The notes: generated by a model from the letters alone, not told the origin. A stretch of 64,000 nucleotides of DNA from Ianthella basta (GCA_964019415.1 OZ025874.1:2137512-2201511); one strand, 5' to 3'. Shown: positions 44,332 to 61,075, counted from the first letter of the stretch. Numbers and translations: made by a program.

Positions 44332-45052
44332 GTGGTCTTCTGCAATTAACCTTCATCCACAATTAACTTTCATCCACAATTAACTTTCATCCACTATTAA
44401 CTTTCATCCACAATTAATCTGCAATCATGAGTGATTGTAATGCAGCTAATTACATGGTTGTATGGTTTAGCTTTGTCTAGCTGTAATAGTTATGCTTTGC
44501 ACATTTGCTGTACATTATATTGGTAAGCAAATTTAGCTCTTTGTAATTATATCAATTGGTGCAGAATTACAATGGTATTGTACGTACATCAATGGCCAGA
44601 ACATATGCAATTGGGCATGCATGCATTGATGAACTCAATTGCATGATTGTATAGGTGTATGCAAATTAATGCATGTGACGTCTTCATCATAATATTATAG
44701 TATAGATAATATAGTTGTGCCTATATATATATATAATTATATATAGTAATAAAATATGTAGCTTGATCTATTCCATGACAAAAACGAATTATTATGCTCC
44801 AGTCTGGTCCCATACCCCAAAATGAACTATATATAATTTAATTATAATACTGTTATTATAATAATAGACTGCATGAATTATATATAGCATGACGATGGGT
44901 ATAAGATTATAACAGAAATGCAGTATGTGTACAAAAATGTTGCGTTAGTGTGACAACTGTCAGTAACATGCATGCAAACAAGAACTTAGTGCACATGTGA
45001 GTGAAACACAGTACAGGCATTGTAATCAAACACATGCAGCACTTTGCCATGG
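44332..45052. other. Convergent spacer between plus gene B and minus gene C
   Basis: Contains four to five tandem copies of a unit with TTAACTTTCATCCACAA (44345-44420) just after the stop codon of plus gene B, then AT-rich sequence. Both genes end here, so it holds both 3' UTRs. Confidence 0.55.
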
Positions 45053-49487
<4,435 letters not shown>

Positions 49488-49688
49488 TAACAGACATAAA
49501 CGACTCAACCACTGTTGAGGCTGTAGCTGTCCCATTGATTTATGCGCCCTGCGTTCCGACCTTAATACATGACAATGTAACGGCCATTTCTTGCAGAAGA
49601 TGACGCAATCTCAACTTGCGGGGACAGTGTAAGGGAAAGTCCGCTATCAGATCACTACAGTAGCAAGGTGACCCTGAACGGAGACGAA
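49488..49688. promoter_or_regulatory. Shared divergent promoter, unit C
   Basis: 201 bases. Carries the blocks ACGGCCATTTCTTGCAG (49580), GATGACGCAATCT (49600-49612), GGGAAAGTCC (49633-49642) and AGCAAGGTGACCCTG (49663) in the same order and nearly the same spacing as unit B. Confidence 0.6.
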
Positions 49689-52600
49689 ATGACTTCTGGT
49701 AAACAATTGTCCCTTTCACACGCTCAGATCGTCTTTATATATTATACCAACGACCACGTATAGCTACTTAAAGGTTGAACTAGAGAAGTCGAGGAGTAAT
49801 AGCTAAATTGGGTCCCATGGCCATCGGGAGTCTTGTGCCTATACGCGGGCTCCTATTTATAGAAACGAGCTAGGCTGAAAAAGTAATTTTGCCTCCGACA
49901 GGATTCGGCTATGTTTGCTGTTGAGGTTGATTCCAATAGCTACATAGATTTAACCCTAATTGGACATCTGTAGCTCAGATATGTGTGGTAATGTTTGTAG
50001 TGGGAGAAGGGCAACAAATGCTGTAGTCTCTTGTAACTGATTCCTCTTTTTGTGCATTCTTCAGATAATTCAGTGGAGGCAATTTTACAAGATGTTAAAG
50101 ATGACTTTTTGACCAAGGTGAATGCCAAAGAGTGTGCGCCAAAGTTAAGACGTCAAGGGGTAATACCAGAGAAGATTGAGACTAAAATTAATCGATCAGA
50201 AGATGCGCAAACAGCACGGGAGATACTTTATGACCACTTACAGAAGGAGGGCACATTTCAGCAGATTGAGACTCTGGCCGAGGTGCTAGCGGATGTTGAT
50301 AGAGGATTTGGCAGAACAAAGGAAGTTGGCCGACTGTTGCAAATGCGAATCCGAGGTCCTGATGTACACGAAAGAAGGTCACCTTCATCTGAAGCTAACT
50401 CGCCATCATCTTTAAGCTCAGCCTCCTCATGCTTGTCCTCAAAGTTACGAACTCTTTTTATTTCTTTTGCTGTTTCTGTGGTGGCCATTCCATGTGCTGC
50501 TGTGGTAGTCAATGGGCCACCCATCTGCCTTCCCCCATGGCCTTTCACTTACATCTGGCAGGATCAGATGTGCTGGGAAGGCATGCCTTGGACCTGGGGT
50601 ACCAGTATGGAAGAAAGTGGACTCTCCACAGCCACTCCATGTACGCAGAGTGATAGGCATACATAGACTATATTTGGGATCAATGGGTAGATACATACTG
50701 TTGGTAAGGGCATGTATGAAAGAAGGATCACTGGATTTACCAGCCTATTACACCAGTATTGGTGTCACCATTGGCTAGTTGTAGCTATGCTTTTTGCCCA
50801 TAGTGACACATTATACATAGCACAAAGTGCCATTCTCAAATTCATCGCATTAAATTGTAGGAGAATCTTTACAGCTATAACTGATAGTGGGAAATATTGG
50901 CAGGCATGTAATTTGGCTGATTTGCTAAGAAGTCTAGGCTTTTGGCAGGTTTAAATTTAGCGGATTCTGCATCCTAAATATTGATGACGTCACAGTATAT
51001 GGCAATGATGGAGCACCGTTGGGTCTGGTTTCATATCATTGTAGTAGTGTACCTATAGTTCTCTCTGCAGGCGTTGCTCTCTCATTGGTGTGCATGTAGC
51101 TGATGTAAGTGATGTGAGTCACACTATGCTGCCTACTGTATAGTGGGAAATGACATTGGCAGGATTATAATTTGGCCGATTTGCTATGAAAGGCTTTTGG
51201 CAGGGTTTGGCAGATTCGACATCCTAATCACCAATAACATCACAGAAAATGGCGACGATGGAGCACCATTGGGTGTGGTTTAATGTCATTTCATCAGCGT
51301 ACCTTCATATCTTATATCTCTCTCTCTTCAGATGGTATAGCTGATGTAGGTACCATGAGTTGCACTGTCCTTCTGTCAGGCTTTAATTAGTATCCTTATC
51401 CAGCACAAGAGCTCACTCTCTCAATGCACATGTTCGCTCACCTGCTCTGTCTCCATCTTGAGAAAGGACCGCACTAAAGCACAGCTACTTTACTGTGTAG
51501 ACACTGAAGTCCATATCAAATGCAAAAATTACGTACACATTGACTGCCTCACAACTGAGCCACCTACACTGTTAAAAATGTGGTGTGATCAGTCACACTG
51601 ATACTTTAGTGTGATGTTCACAGTAACACCTGTATCAAGAGACTTCGAAGTATTTCATAACCAAGTTAAAAATGACAAGAGTTTATGTGGAATCCTATAC
51701 AAGGGGAAGTTCTATGCAAGCTGTCTAAGTACATAAATGGCTACCCAGGATACAGCTTAGCCTGATGGTATGTTGTGAACAGTGGGAGGACCTCCTCAAA
51801 CTAAGTATGCTATTTGTGCAGTTTAATTGTACCGTTAGGGACTGTGCGCTGCAGGGGATGCCGTATTCCCCAGTGAAGTTCAATTTACTGGGGCAGCAGA
51901 TGCCCAATGTTTGCAGGAATGCTGTCACCCACAAACTATCCTGCCAGGCGCATGTGGTATGCTGTGCGCTACATATACAGTGAAACCTCAGAAATATGAC
52001 CACTATCCGGACCATCCAAAGTGGTCTTAATTTCGAGGTGGTCTTAATTCTGCAATCAAAAATACATGTGTACATGAATTTGGGACTAAACCAAAGCGGT
52101 CTTATTTCTAAGGTGGTCATTTTATAGAGGTGGTCGTTTAGTGGGGTTTCACTGTACACGAATCCTCAAAGTAGTGTACCATATCTGTAGTGAAATGTAC
52201 CATGAAGCTTTACCCATAGTAGTATGTTGTGTACTGCATGGTTGGAGTGAACATCACACTGCAAAAGGGTGTGCTCATAGTAGCACCAGTTCACCAATTT
52301 TGGGTGCAATCAGCACTCCCTATTTTTAACAGTGTACGCATCATACTTCGATACATGAGTGGAAGTAGTGATGAGGAATTAAATTTGGTGGTTTCTGAAA
52401 TTTGCTAAAACTACCAAATTTAAAACCCTGTCAATATTTTCCGCTATATACATATACAGTGAAACCTCAGAAATAAGACCACTATCCGGACCATGCAAAG
52501 TGGTCTTATTTTCGAGGTGGTCTTGATTCTGCAATCAAAAATACACATGTACATGAATTTGGGACTAAACCAAAGCGGTCTTATTTCCAAGGTGGTCGTT

Positions 52601-52784
52601 TTATAGAGGTGGTCGTTTAGCGGGGTTCCACTGTTTAATTATTTCTTACATGGCTATACATGTATAATTATTTCATATTTTGTTTGTGTTGAATTAATAG
52701 ATGAATCATTGATTACAAGTTCTGTGGCTATCACTACCGATCGCCCACAGCCAAAGTCGCCTGACAGTGGAGTGGACACTGAAG
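49689..52784 (+). CDS. Plus gene C: death-fold and transmembrane exons, 3' part not found
   Basis: Exons 49689-49698, 50065-50640 and 52701-52784, all phase 1. The death-fold (ILQDVKDDFLTKVNAKECAP, then ILYDHLQKEGTFQQIETLAE), transmembrane segment (LFISFAVSVVAIPCAAVVV) and Cys/Trp-rich stretch are intact. The donor after exon 2 is CCAT-GTACGC instead of CCAG-GTA(T/C)A(T/C), still a GT donor. After the Ser/Thr linker no GTPase exon lies before the next gene start at 54347. Sequence at 53020-53090 matches unit 0 just before its tail remnant, so the GTPase was probably deleted, as in unit 0. The locus may yield a membrane death-fold protein without GTPase, or be decaying. Confidence 0.6.
51567..52334. 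mobile_element. TA-flanked TIR element with a nested MITE
   Basis: Ends CACTGTTAAAAAT in inverted orientation, TA on both sides (51565-51566, 52335-52336). Unit A (about 19310) shows the empty site. 768 bases including the MITE 51978-52154. No transposase. Tc1/mariner-type by target site. Confidence 0.78.
51978..52154. mobile_element. mariner/pogo-type MITE, copy 1
   Basis: 177 bases with CAGTGAAACCTC at the left and GGTTTCACTG at the right, TA flanks. Inner text GTGGTC repeats in both orientations. It sits inside the 51567-52334 element. Confidence 0.85.
52457..52633. mobile_element. mariner/pogo-type MITE, copy 2
   Basis: Exactly 177 bases and about 95 percent like copy 1, with TA on the left; the right flank reads TT, so the duplication has mutated or was imperfect. 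It lies in intron 2 of plus gene C. Confidence 0.85.
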
Positions 52785-53256
52785 GTTTGTCTTGTGTGTT
52801 CACCAAATTGTTGTTGTGAGGTGATGTAATGGGTAAGAACTAAGAAAGAAGTCTTTGCTCAAGAGTATGAGAGAAGCTTTAGAGCTGAAATTACTAATTC
52901 TTTGCATCAGGATTTTTCACTGTGAAACCAGCTTACCTGAATCACTTTCCAAACTCAGCTTCAGAGTCCGCTACTGATGTCCGAAATTGTTAGCAAAGAA
53001 TTTATTTACAAGTGACCGCCAATGGTGTCATTATGCAAGAGCCGAACCATTACAACTGAACTGGGCTGGTTGTGCTGTTGATAATTTCCTTGTGCTCACA
53101 ATTGGCAGCTAGCTAACTAATTGAAACTTAAATGCACAGCAGTGTGCTAGCTACCTGCAATGAATGGATTGCCTTTTACTTTGGCCTGCAGCTACTGCGC
53201 GGTACCTTTTCCACAAATTTAGAACTCCTCGCAGATGCCATTTTTCACTGCATGAG
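52785..53256. other. Spacer after the plus gene C linker exon
   Basis: 53020-53090 matches 1045-1105 of unit 0 (sequence just before the tail remnant). No tail exon follows here. Nothing else is recognised. Confidence 0.45.
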
Positions 53257-53335
53257 TAGTCTGGCGCGCTAGCCCCAACTTCCTGCCCCCGATTGCGCAA
53301 TCGGGGCAGGAAGTTGGGGCTAGCGCACCAGACTA
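53257..53335. mobile_element. 79-bp foldback MITE with 9-bp target duplication
   Basis: A nearly perfect hairpin (TAGTCTGGCGCGCTAGCCCC to its complement, centre TTGCGCAA) flanked on both sides by CTGCATGAG (53248-53256 and 53336-53344). A 9-base duplication points to Mutator-like transposases. Confidence 0.8.
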
Positions 53336-53397
53336 CTGCATGAGCTATTGTACAACTAGAGTAATGTGGTAGAGGCTCATGCTACGTTGTCTAGCAG

Positions 53398-53663
53398 GTT
53401 TATGAGGCGTTGATGAGCATTCACGTAGCTAAAAAGGAAAGTTCAAGTAAAACGTTTCGACCACGAGGGTCTTCATCAGTTTTGTATTCCTGTTTATGAG
53501 GCGTTGATGAGCATTCACATAGCTAAAAAGGAAAGTTCAAGTAAAACGTTTCGACCACGAGGGTCTTCATCAGTTACAAAACTGATGAAGACCCTCGTGG
53601 TCGAAACGTTTTACTTGAACTTTCCTTTTTAGCTATGTGAATGCTCATCAACGCCTCATAAAC
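53398..53663. repeat. Direct plus inverted repeat with hammerhead-like core
   Basis: Three copies of an about 88-base unit: two direct (53398, 53493) and one inverted (53576-53663), the last two forming a tight palindrome. The unit contains CTGATGA, a GACC/GGTC stem and GAAAC in order (53582-53607 on plus), like the catalytic core of hammerhead ribozymes known in Penelope-like and retrozyme elements. I could not place a convincing stem III with a cleavage triplet. Confidence 0.6.
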
Positions 53664-54346
53664 AACTAGAGTACTCATAGAGTACACACCCCGCGCTATC
53701 TAGCCTTATAGAAGCAAAAGTGTGAACAAGAAGATAGGAATGAAAGCATTAAGTGTACATAATGTAGCTATGACATGCTAGCTATGAAACACACGGACAC
53801 TGGGTTCATACGTTATACATAGTTAATACAGTGCAAGTAACAATAGAATGCTGTGGCCTATGTGTAGCTACCGGTATTTGGGCTCCGCCAATTTACATTC
53901 CTGGCAAAAATGGTGGCCCAACAGAAAGCACCACTTAGTTGGCAAATGCTGCAAACACCAATGGTATTGAATCGATTTGAAGGAGCTGGAGCCAGTTTTC
54001 CACCAGTGGCAACCCCTAAGTGGCGCTTACAAGCAGCGCAGGTGCCTTGATGTTGAGATATGCCGAAATGTGTGTCGAGGACGACTACAACATAACCACA
54101 GAACCGATCACTTTACCCCTTGCACAATTGCGCGGGGTAATAATGTTATGAGCTTCTGTAGTTATTTATAGTAGTATGTTAGGGACATCGCTTGGGGAAA
54201 CACCCTTCTCGTGATTTGCTGACCAGATTACTTATGTATATGTTACGCGCATACCTCCAACCTGCGCAAACCTCTATGCCCATATTTGTCCACTCGGCTG
54301 TCAGTCGAAGGAGAGAGAGATATTGGAGAGACAGATTGAGGGCGGC

Positions 54347-55227
54347 ATGGGGGAAGGTGAGGAGTTTACCTGCCTATGACTGAGCCTACGAGTCTTCAGT
54401 CACAGTTGTTGTGAAGTAGCTTGCTTGCTAGCTTCGTTTGACTAACAAAAGATTGCAATTTAGAGCGAGTGGTTTCGAAAGGCAAGGAAAGTGGACAATT
54501 GCCCGCGCTGTGACTCAGCTATAAAGGTTATAAATTTTGCTAGAGTTCCTCGAAAAGCTCTGGATTTGAAGAGTACTAATTTTATCGATTCAAAGAAACC
54601 AAGTTTTTGTGTAGAAGCAGTTTTCGCCTGTCACAAAAACATTTGTGGCTACTCTTTTTGGCGATTACTGCAGTACTCTCTCCATTAGCTAACTTTAGCA
54701 CCTTTTAATATTAGTAGGTGCGCTGTGACAACTTACACTATACTAAATAAATGTCTGTTACAGACCTTCAGGTAGGTATGGGCACAGATTCATTCTTCTA
54801 TTAATTCAACCCATTAGCTTATCCTATCATTGAATGTGTTAGTCAGCTGTATTATCTTGTGACTAGTTTAATAGGCTGTAGTGTACTTTCTACCACTCCA
54901 CAGATAACTCAGCAGGCTCTGAAGCAGGTAAAATACTGCAGAAATTCAGAGAGAAAATTTTGAGTGATGTGAATGCCAAAAGGTTTGCTCCAAATTTGAG
55001 ACGTCAAGGGATCATAGCAGAGGTGACTGAGACTGACATTGATCGAGCAAAAGACTCAGAAACGGCAAATGAAATACTTTATGACCACTTACACAAGGAT
55101 TGTACGAGTGATCAGATTTTGTTGCTGTCTAGAGTACTGATGGACGTTGATGCTGGCTTTGGCAATACAAGGCAGCTTGGCAAGCTACTGAGCACAAGTT
55201 TCCACGGCCAGGGTCCTCCAGATGCTG
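54347..55227 (+). CDS. Death-fold gene D, first two exons
   Basis: Exon 54347-54356 (MGE plus one base) and 54904-55227, both phase 1; the acceptor joins G to AT as in all sister genes. Upstream sequence resembles that before the gene at 3330 (CAGTCGA.GGAGAGAGA, GTTAGGGACATCGC..GGGGAAA). The exon encodes a CARD/Death-like domain (ILQKFREKILSDVNAKRFAP, then ILYDHLHKDCTSDQILLLSR). No transmembrane part follows. Later exons are not found before the end of the window; homology of 59330-59560 and 62098-62165 to intron 4 of plus gene B suggests that a GTPase exon may lie beyond the LINE at the window edge. Confidence 0.6.
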
Positions 55228-55371
55228 GTGGGTAATCACTTGAATGTGGTATAGTCATTTAGCAGGTGCTTTGCATGTGTGCCTTCTCCCAGTAATGATA
55301 TTCATACCTAATGTAAGAATATTAACCTATTTCCATGCCTATACATGACACGTTGCGATGTTGTATATTAA

Positions 55372-55978
55372 CCCTATAGGCTCGAACTTTAAACTTCGCG
55401 CCATGCACTCAGTACGTGGAGTTAAAATGACGTTGCACCAAGACTAAATGACCTGAGCCACATGCGCGCACTTGGTGGCGTTGTCACTGCCAGAAAGATG
55501 AAGATGATGTGAGGATAGTTCGACGCTGTCTCCGAGAATACTGAGGGCTCCTCGTTTGCCAGTTCAAAAACGTGTGCAAGTGCGTATGGACGAAGAACAC
55601 AAAATGGAGTAAGACAATGAGAACGGCGAGTTTCTGCATGCTGTAAAGCTTAGAGATTACTTATTTTCCCTCTACCATGTTCCATAGATTAGTACACAAT
55701 GTGACGTTGGTATTAGGGAGAACGCGAGCAAATATGTGCAAACTTTAACGGTTGTCTGCAGGCGTTGGGCGCTACAAGGACACAGGAAAAGGCAAGCCAG
55801 GTAAGGTTCAACCACTGCTGTAGGTCCTCTGAGAAAGGCAGTCCACTTGAAGATTTGTAGCAAAAGAAAAGAGCTCTTAAACTGTCACAGTGCCAAATTC
55901 TATGACGAGTAAACTCGTCATTCGTGCTTATGTGTTTACAAATTTATGACAAGTAAACTCATCATTTCACCTAAAGGG
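55372..55978. mobile_element. piggyBac-like MITE
   Basis: 607 bases with ends CCCTATAGG and CCTAAAGGG, flanked by TTAA on both sides (55368-55371, 55979-55982). Near the right end are tandem GACGAGTAAACTCGTCAT and GACAAGTAAACTCATCATTT motifs, as often seen in piggyBac-type MITEs. No transposase frame. Confidence 0.82.
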
Positions 55979-56275
55979 TTAAATATTGTTAACTGTATGT
56001 ATACTTATGTAATTAGTTCACACTCTTATTTCTTATGCATTTTTGACATCGTGCATATAGGCCTATTTTAGCTACAAATATGGGCAATACCGCAATCACT
56101 GAAATTTTTGTAACCATCATATCATGGTTTAATTTCGGCCACCGACAAATGTTACACCCCATGACCACAAAAGTATATACTTGTATATATAATCTAAGGA
56201 TGGCAGAATACAGATTTAGATTATAATAAAATTATAGTGGGCACAGTTGCGGCTATCTCAATGTAAAGCCAGCAT

Positions 56276-56599
56276 CACTGGGAAAAAAATGAAATTTCCT
56301 GAAATATGTAACTACAGGAAATGTACAGGAAATGTATGAATGGCATTTCCTGTACATTTTGGTGACCAGGAAATGTCAAATTTCAGGTACATTTCCTTTT
56401 AAGTACAGGAAATTTATGAGTTACATTTCATGTACATTTCAGCAACCAGGAAATGTACAAATTTAAGATACATTTCCTGGAACAACATTGTACATGAAAT
56501 TTGAATTGCATTTCCTGTACCTTTCAGTGACTGCTCAATTTTAAATTTCATTCAATTCAATGTAAACTGATCATGATCCTGTCTCAGGCCATGTGTGTA

Positions 56600-56664
<65 letters not shown>

Positions 56665-59179
56665 CTGTCAGTGGGGCTTTGTTTGTGTTTGTCCTTGTGT
56701 GTTAACTGTGTGTTGAGGATAATGCTCTCTGTTTGTGTGACTGTACGGTTTCAGTGTTAGTCAGAGTACACTGCACTGAAGAGCCTCAAACAAGGCGAAA
56801 CAGCAACATGCTGTCTGCAGTTCTCTGCATTTGTGCCTGATGGATTGTGCAGTTGTTGAACAACTGGTACTGAGCACTGCTAATGTAGCTAAGAGTCGCC
56901 ACACTATTATTATACTCAGCATAATTATAAGACTTGCAAGAAGTGCTGCAGCTGCACTGCATGTCCAATTAATAACAATGATCGTCATTGCCCGGGGAAT
57001 TGGCTTTGGGGGGGGAGCGTTAGCTATCACTGTGACATGCGCTTGTCTATTTCCTTGTCTACATCAGTGTGCCCTCAACTGCCTTATAATTGTGAACTTT
57101 GTCTGCTTTAGAGTGTCATTGCTGTCTTACTTCACACACGCACGCACGCACACACACTTGCACATGTCTAGCCAGGTACAAAAGGAAGTACATGTACATG
57201 TGCACAGCCCTTTAGACGTATCCAAACCAACCGGGAGCGGTCCTCTATTTCCGTGGTAGAGCTTGTCCCCTTAGACTTCTGCCTTTCCAAGGCAAGCTAT
57301 ATCATCCAATACACGACGAAGAAACACGCGGAAAAGCAAAGATGAAATCGATCCCGACTTCGAGAATCCGTAAGCCGTAGTGGCGGCAGCCATGTTTTAT
57401 TTTGTCACGCGCTATCATGTGGTCAATCGGCCAATGGAATCAGTAGCTACACAATTTCAAATGCGTTTTGCGATGTGGGCGTACACTGAAGGGCTGCCTC
57501 TCTCCGCTGCTGGTTGTTGAAAAGGACACTATAAGTAAGTTGTAGCTTCTTTTCGCACGCTGTAATCCTACTACGCATGCCAGTGAAATCGACCACTTAT
57601 TGTGTCCCTATCCTCAGCAAATATCCTCAAATTGTGTCTCATGCAAGTATAGCTAGCTAGCTACACGGCTTGTATGTCTCTCTGTTCCTTCTTACGCGAC
57701 ACATTTTGTAGCAGAGACTACGGTACATACGTGCCTGAGTAGCTTTGTCCTGTACATAAGTAAATGTGACATTTCATTGGTCCACCATTTGTACTGTACG
57801 GTCTGCATGCAGTGTCTTGTGCCTGAAGCTTGTGGCAATAAGGAGAGACAGCTAGATTGTCCTCCTGCTGCACTGTACACCACATTGTGAGGCAGATGAA
57901 CTTGCTGTCTGGATCAGCCAAGTCAACAGGTATGCAGGTGCATGTGTCTGTCAGTCAGGAAGTGTTCCCCACTTTTGTGTTCGATTCCAAGCGTGTACAT
58001 GCAGTTTTTACATATGTAAGTTTCCATTATGTCTGCAGGTCACTGGAGGTGGCTGATGTACACTACACCACAAGTGCATCCCGTACTCCAAATGTCACCT
58101 CACTGTTTCTAATGTTGAAGGTGGGCAAAGCTGCAACCTATAGATCAGCGTCAGCTGAGTAAGCACTGCTGTGCATATCTCTACATGTCTCTCTTCCTTG
58201 CCCATGCAGGAGGACAGTGCATGGACCCATGCATTAATCATATGGGACTATTGTATGACATTGTATGGCTATGCAACTGTGGATGGATGATGACCTTAAT
58301 ATCATGAATTGCTATGAAAAAGATGGAATTCAACAAGTAAGACTACAATGTAATTAAAGCTTATATCCCATATATAGATGCCATGCATGCAAGATATATC
58401 AGACAAATGCTGTGTTTTGGATAAAGTTATGTTCAACAACAACATATGCCTCTAAATCCAGAAAATTCCTTTCTGCAATCTGCAGGAATGCAACTTTTCC
58501 ATTGATAAGGATTTGGAATCAATGCCAGCATCTTCTGACATGATCGCACATGGCAGACGTCTATAATGGTGAAGAGTGAGCGAAGACGTGTGCCCTCTTC
58601 CTTGGCACTCGCCTCGGGTCAAGACCATGCTGGACTCAATTGACTGCAGAATTCAGCAGGGCAAGGGTGCTCTAGCACAAGAAGAGGGTTGCATTGGGAG
58701 AGCCTTCTAGCCAGCTGAATTCCACTTCTCAGCCACCATGGACAATCATTTAGTGAAACTTATAAGCTGAACTGAGTGCCTGGTACATTTACTTTAGTTC
58801 AGTTTTTCTTTACGGTAGTTTTTGGTACATTTTCTTTAGTTTTGTTTTACTTTATGGTAGTTTTTTGACTAGTATGCACTTTGATTGCATAATTATGTAT
58901 GTTCAAAAGCGAATAATTGCAGTAAATTAAACTAAACGTTTTATGGCATGTCAGTGCAGCATGAAATGTACAGGATACATGGCATTTCCTGCATAACCAT
59001 GAAATGTACCCAACACATGGAATTTTGGTGAGTACAGGAAATTGTATCTGAAACGAGCCCTGTCCTGTATACAGGAAATGTCACCGAAATTTGTACATTT
59101 CCTGAGAACCGTCATGTACAGGAAATGTGGGGTTTCCTATACATTTCGGGTACCAGGAAATTCCATCTATTTTCCAGTG
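56276..59179. mobile_element. CACTA/EnSpm-like transposon, non-autonomous
   Basis: Ends CACTGGGAAAAAAATG and the complement of CACTGGAAAATAGATGG, with a 3-base duplication CAT (56273-56275, 59180-59182). Both ends are followed by many direct and inverted copies of CAGGAAATGTAC (56295-56530 and 58960-59165), the subterminal repeats typical of this superfamily. No transposase is recognised in the 2.9 kb. The inside holds a (GT)n tract (56599-56663), a CpG-rich promoter-like part (57220-57560) and unassigned short frames (56831-57259, 57857-58162), perhaps captured host sequence. Confidence 0.78.
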
Positions 59180-59329
59180 CATGCAGTTGGGAAGTAGCTG
59201 TACGAGAAATACGTACTTGTCTGTGAACATGAGCCATGAAATACTCTAGCCATGCAGGTATACTGTTGCTAGAGATTTCCCTCAGAAGCACAATTCACAG
59301 TAAAGTGATTGGAAGAGCAATAACCTCTG

Positions 59330-59570
59330 TCAAACTACCTATATAGTGCTGATAATACCTGCACTTTCAATTCGAACTATGCTGTGTATAAGCATGGACT
59401 GAGTTTCTTGTTCACTACTGTAATGGCCTGTGTAGGTATACAGCAAATGCTATAGTGACCCCTGTGGGTCTAGCTGGAAGCCCATGCATCTTTCCACTGT
59501 ATGTACCTCAGTAGAACCATCTTTTGCAGTTCCCATGAACAGCAGTCCAATTTAGATGCAGAATATCAGT
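59330..59570 (+). other. Copy of plus gene B intron 4 sequence
   Basis: Aligns with 39880-40095 (CTGTCAAACTACCTATATAG, then TGTGGGTCTAGCTGGAA). It marks a further family unit whose exons are not visible here. Confidence 0.6.
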
Positions 59571-59819
59571 ATTCTGGTGGGCATTGTCATGTAATATGAC
59601 TAACTGAATGCCCGCCCTTCGGGTGGATTTCCAGTCTACAGTCAGTAAATTAGGCGTTTGAACAATCAAAAGCGTCCATTTAATTGGGAGCATTCCGTAG
59701 ACTTGTTCCGAAAAACTCCATACGTACAGAATTTACATATGTCAATCTACATCATCTAAAGGAATATCAGAATAGCGAACAGAAGGAATAACGAACCCAC
59801 AGGTTAGGTTGGAATACTG

Positions 59820-61075
59820 CTGAGCCGACTGCTGCCTCTTCCAGACTGTCCATGTAGAGGTCAGCAATAGTGGGTGAGAGTGGTGAGCCTACTGCTGTGC
59901 CATCTACCTGCTCATAAAAGAAATCTTCAAACTGAAAGTAAGAGGATCATAAGCACAGTTCGACAAGTTCCACCAGCTGTGGTGCTGGGATGCTAGTTCT
60001 CTCGGTAAGGGATTGGTCACTGGTGAGTCTCTCCTCTGTAACTCTGAGTGCCTCCTCAATAGGCACCTGAGTAAAGAGGTTCTTCACATCAAAACTCCCC
60101 ATGTGGTGCTGAGGTGTTTGTCCGTACTCCTCGAATCTTATCCACAAATTCTGCTGCGTTCTTCACTGTGTATCCATCTTGGCCTGTCAGTGGGGTAAGG
60201 ATACATGCCAGTTCCTTTGCAATTCCATAGCACAGGGTAGCCTCGTACCCAGTCCCTATTTCCATTCTGACTTCCACTTGGGAGGGAAATAGGGCCTGGT
60301 AACATTAGTGGACCAAGCCGTTGACATCCATGACGTCACAATCCACGTGACTTTGGACCAATTGGGAAGTAATATTGTGACACATCTCTTAAACTGTGCC
60401 ACAGACGAGGCTTTGGAAGGCAATTACGTACAGCTGTAGATTAGCACTAAGGTCCCACCTTGATTTGGCAACAAGGAGAAGTTGTGTGTACCTTCTTTGG
60501 TGGGAAAGATGTCTTCGTAAGATCCTACGAATTTGGGTCGACTTCCAGAGTCAACTGTTTGTGTTGGGCTACCTCAATAACAGCCATCAAGCTACACAGA
60601 AGATGTCCAAGTTGCCGATGCCCTTCTTGCAAGCAAACTCGGAGATATCGTCGTTCTTTGCAGCAAGGCCGGACAGATATGCCAACCATTTGATGATTTT
60701 GCGCCTGCGACTAGCAACTGTGAAGAGTGCTTTCCGTTTTTGCCATCTACAATCTTTTAGCGGCTCTCGGCAAACAAGGTGAGCTGATTCCCTCCAGGAT
60801 TCAATTATTCTAGCTACGTACTGCTAGTGTTTAAGTCACGTGCATGATTCTGCAATCTGATTGGTACCCCCCAAAATCGTGGGGCGGAAGTCAATGGCTT
60901 GGACCCCCCAATGTTGCCAGGCCTTATTTCCCTCCCGAGCGGTAGTCGGAATGGAAATAGGGATTGGGTACAAGGCTAAGCACGGGGAACCCACAGCTGA
61001 CACAATGGGTCGCATTGGTACATGATCCTTGTGGATCTTAGGTAGGCCGTACTTAATCTTTATTTTCTTGGTTGT
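59820..61075 (-). mobile_element. Penelope-like element fossil, RT region
   Basis: Minus-strand pieces carry hallmark Penelope-like reverse transcriptase motifs in order: YGLPKIHKDH and MRPIVSA (about 61060-61000), then a stretch with SFDVKNLFTQVPIEEAL (about 60097), and GTAVGSPLSPTIADLYMD (about 59895). The fossil is broken in several places and split by a TIR element at 60245-60971. No terminal repeats or GIY-YIG endonuclease were recognised. Confidence 0.7.
60245..60971. mobile_element. TIR element inside the Penelope-like fossil
   Basis: Inverted ends GTACCCAGTCCCTATTTCC and GTACCCAATCCCTATTTCC, continuing with GGGAGGGAAATA for about 60 bases in total. 727 bases with no transposase. A plus-strand frame (60396-60782) is unrecognised. 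The Penelope-like sequence resumes directly after it. The target duplication was not resolved, so the superfamily is open. Confidence 0.7.

Noticed and set aside
59595-59625. Third Helitron 3' end (hairpin GCCCGCC/GGGTGG)
   Set aside because: The hairpin is imperfect and the expected CTAG end is missing.
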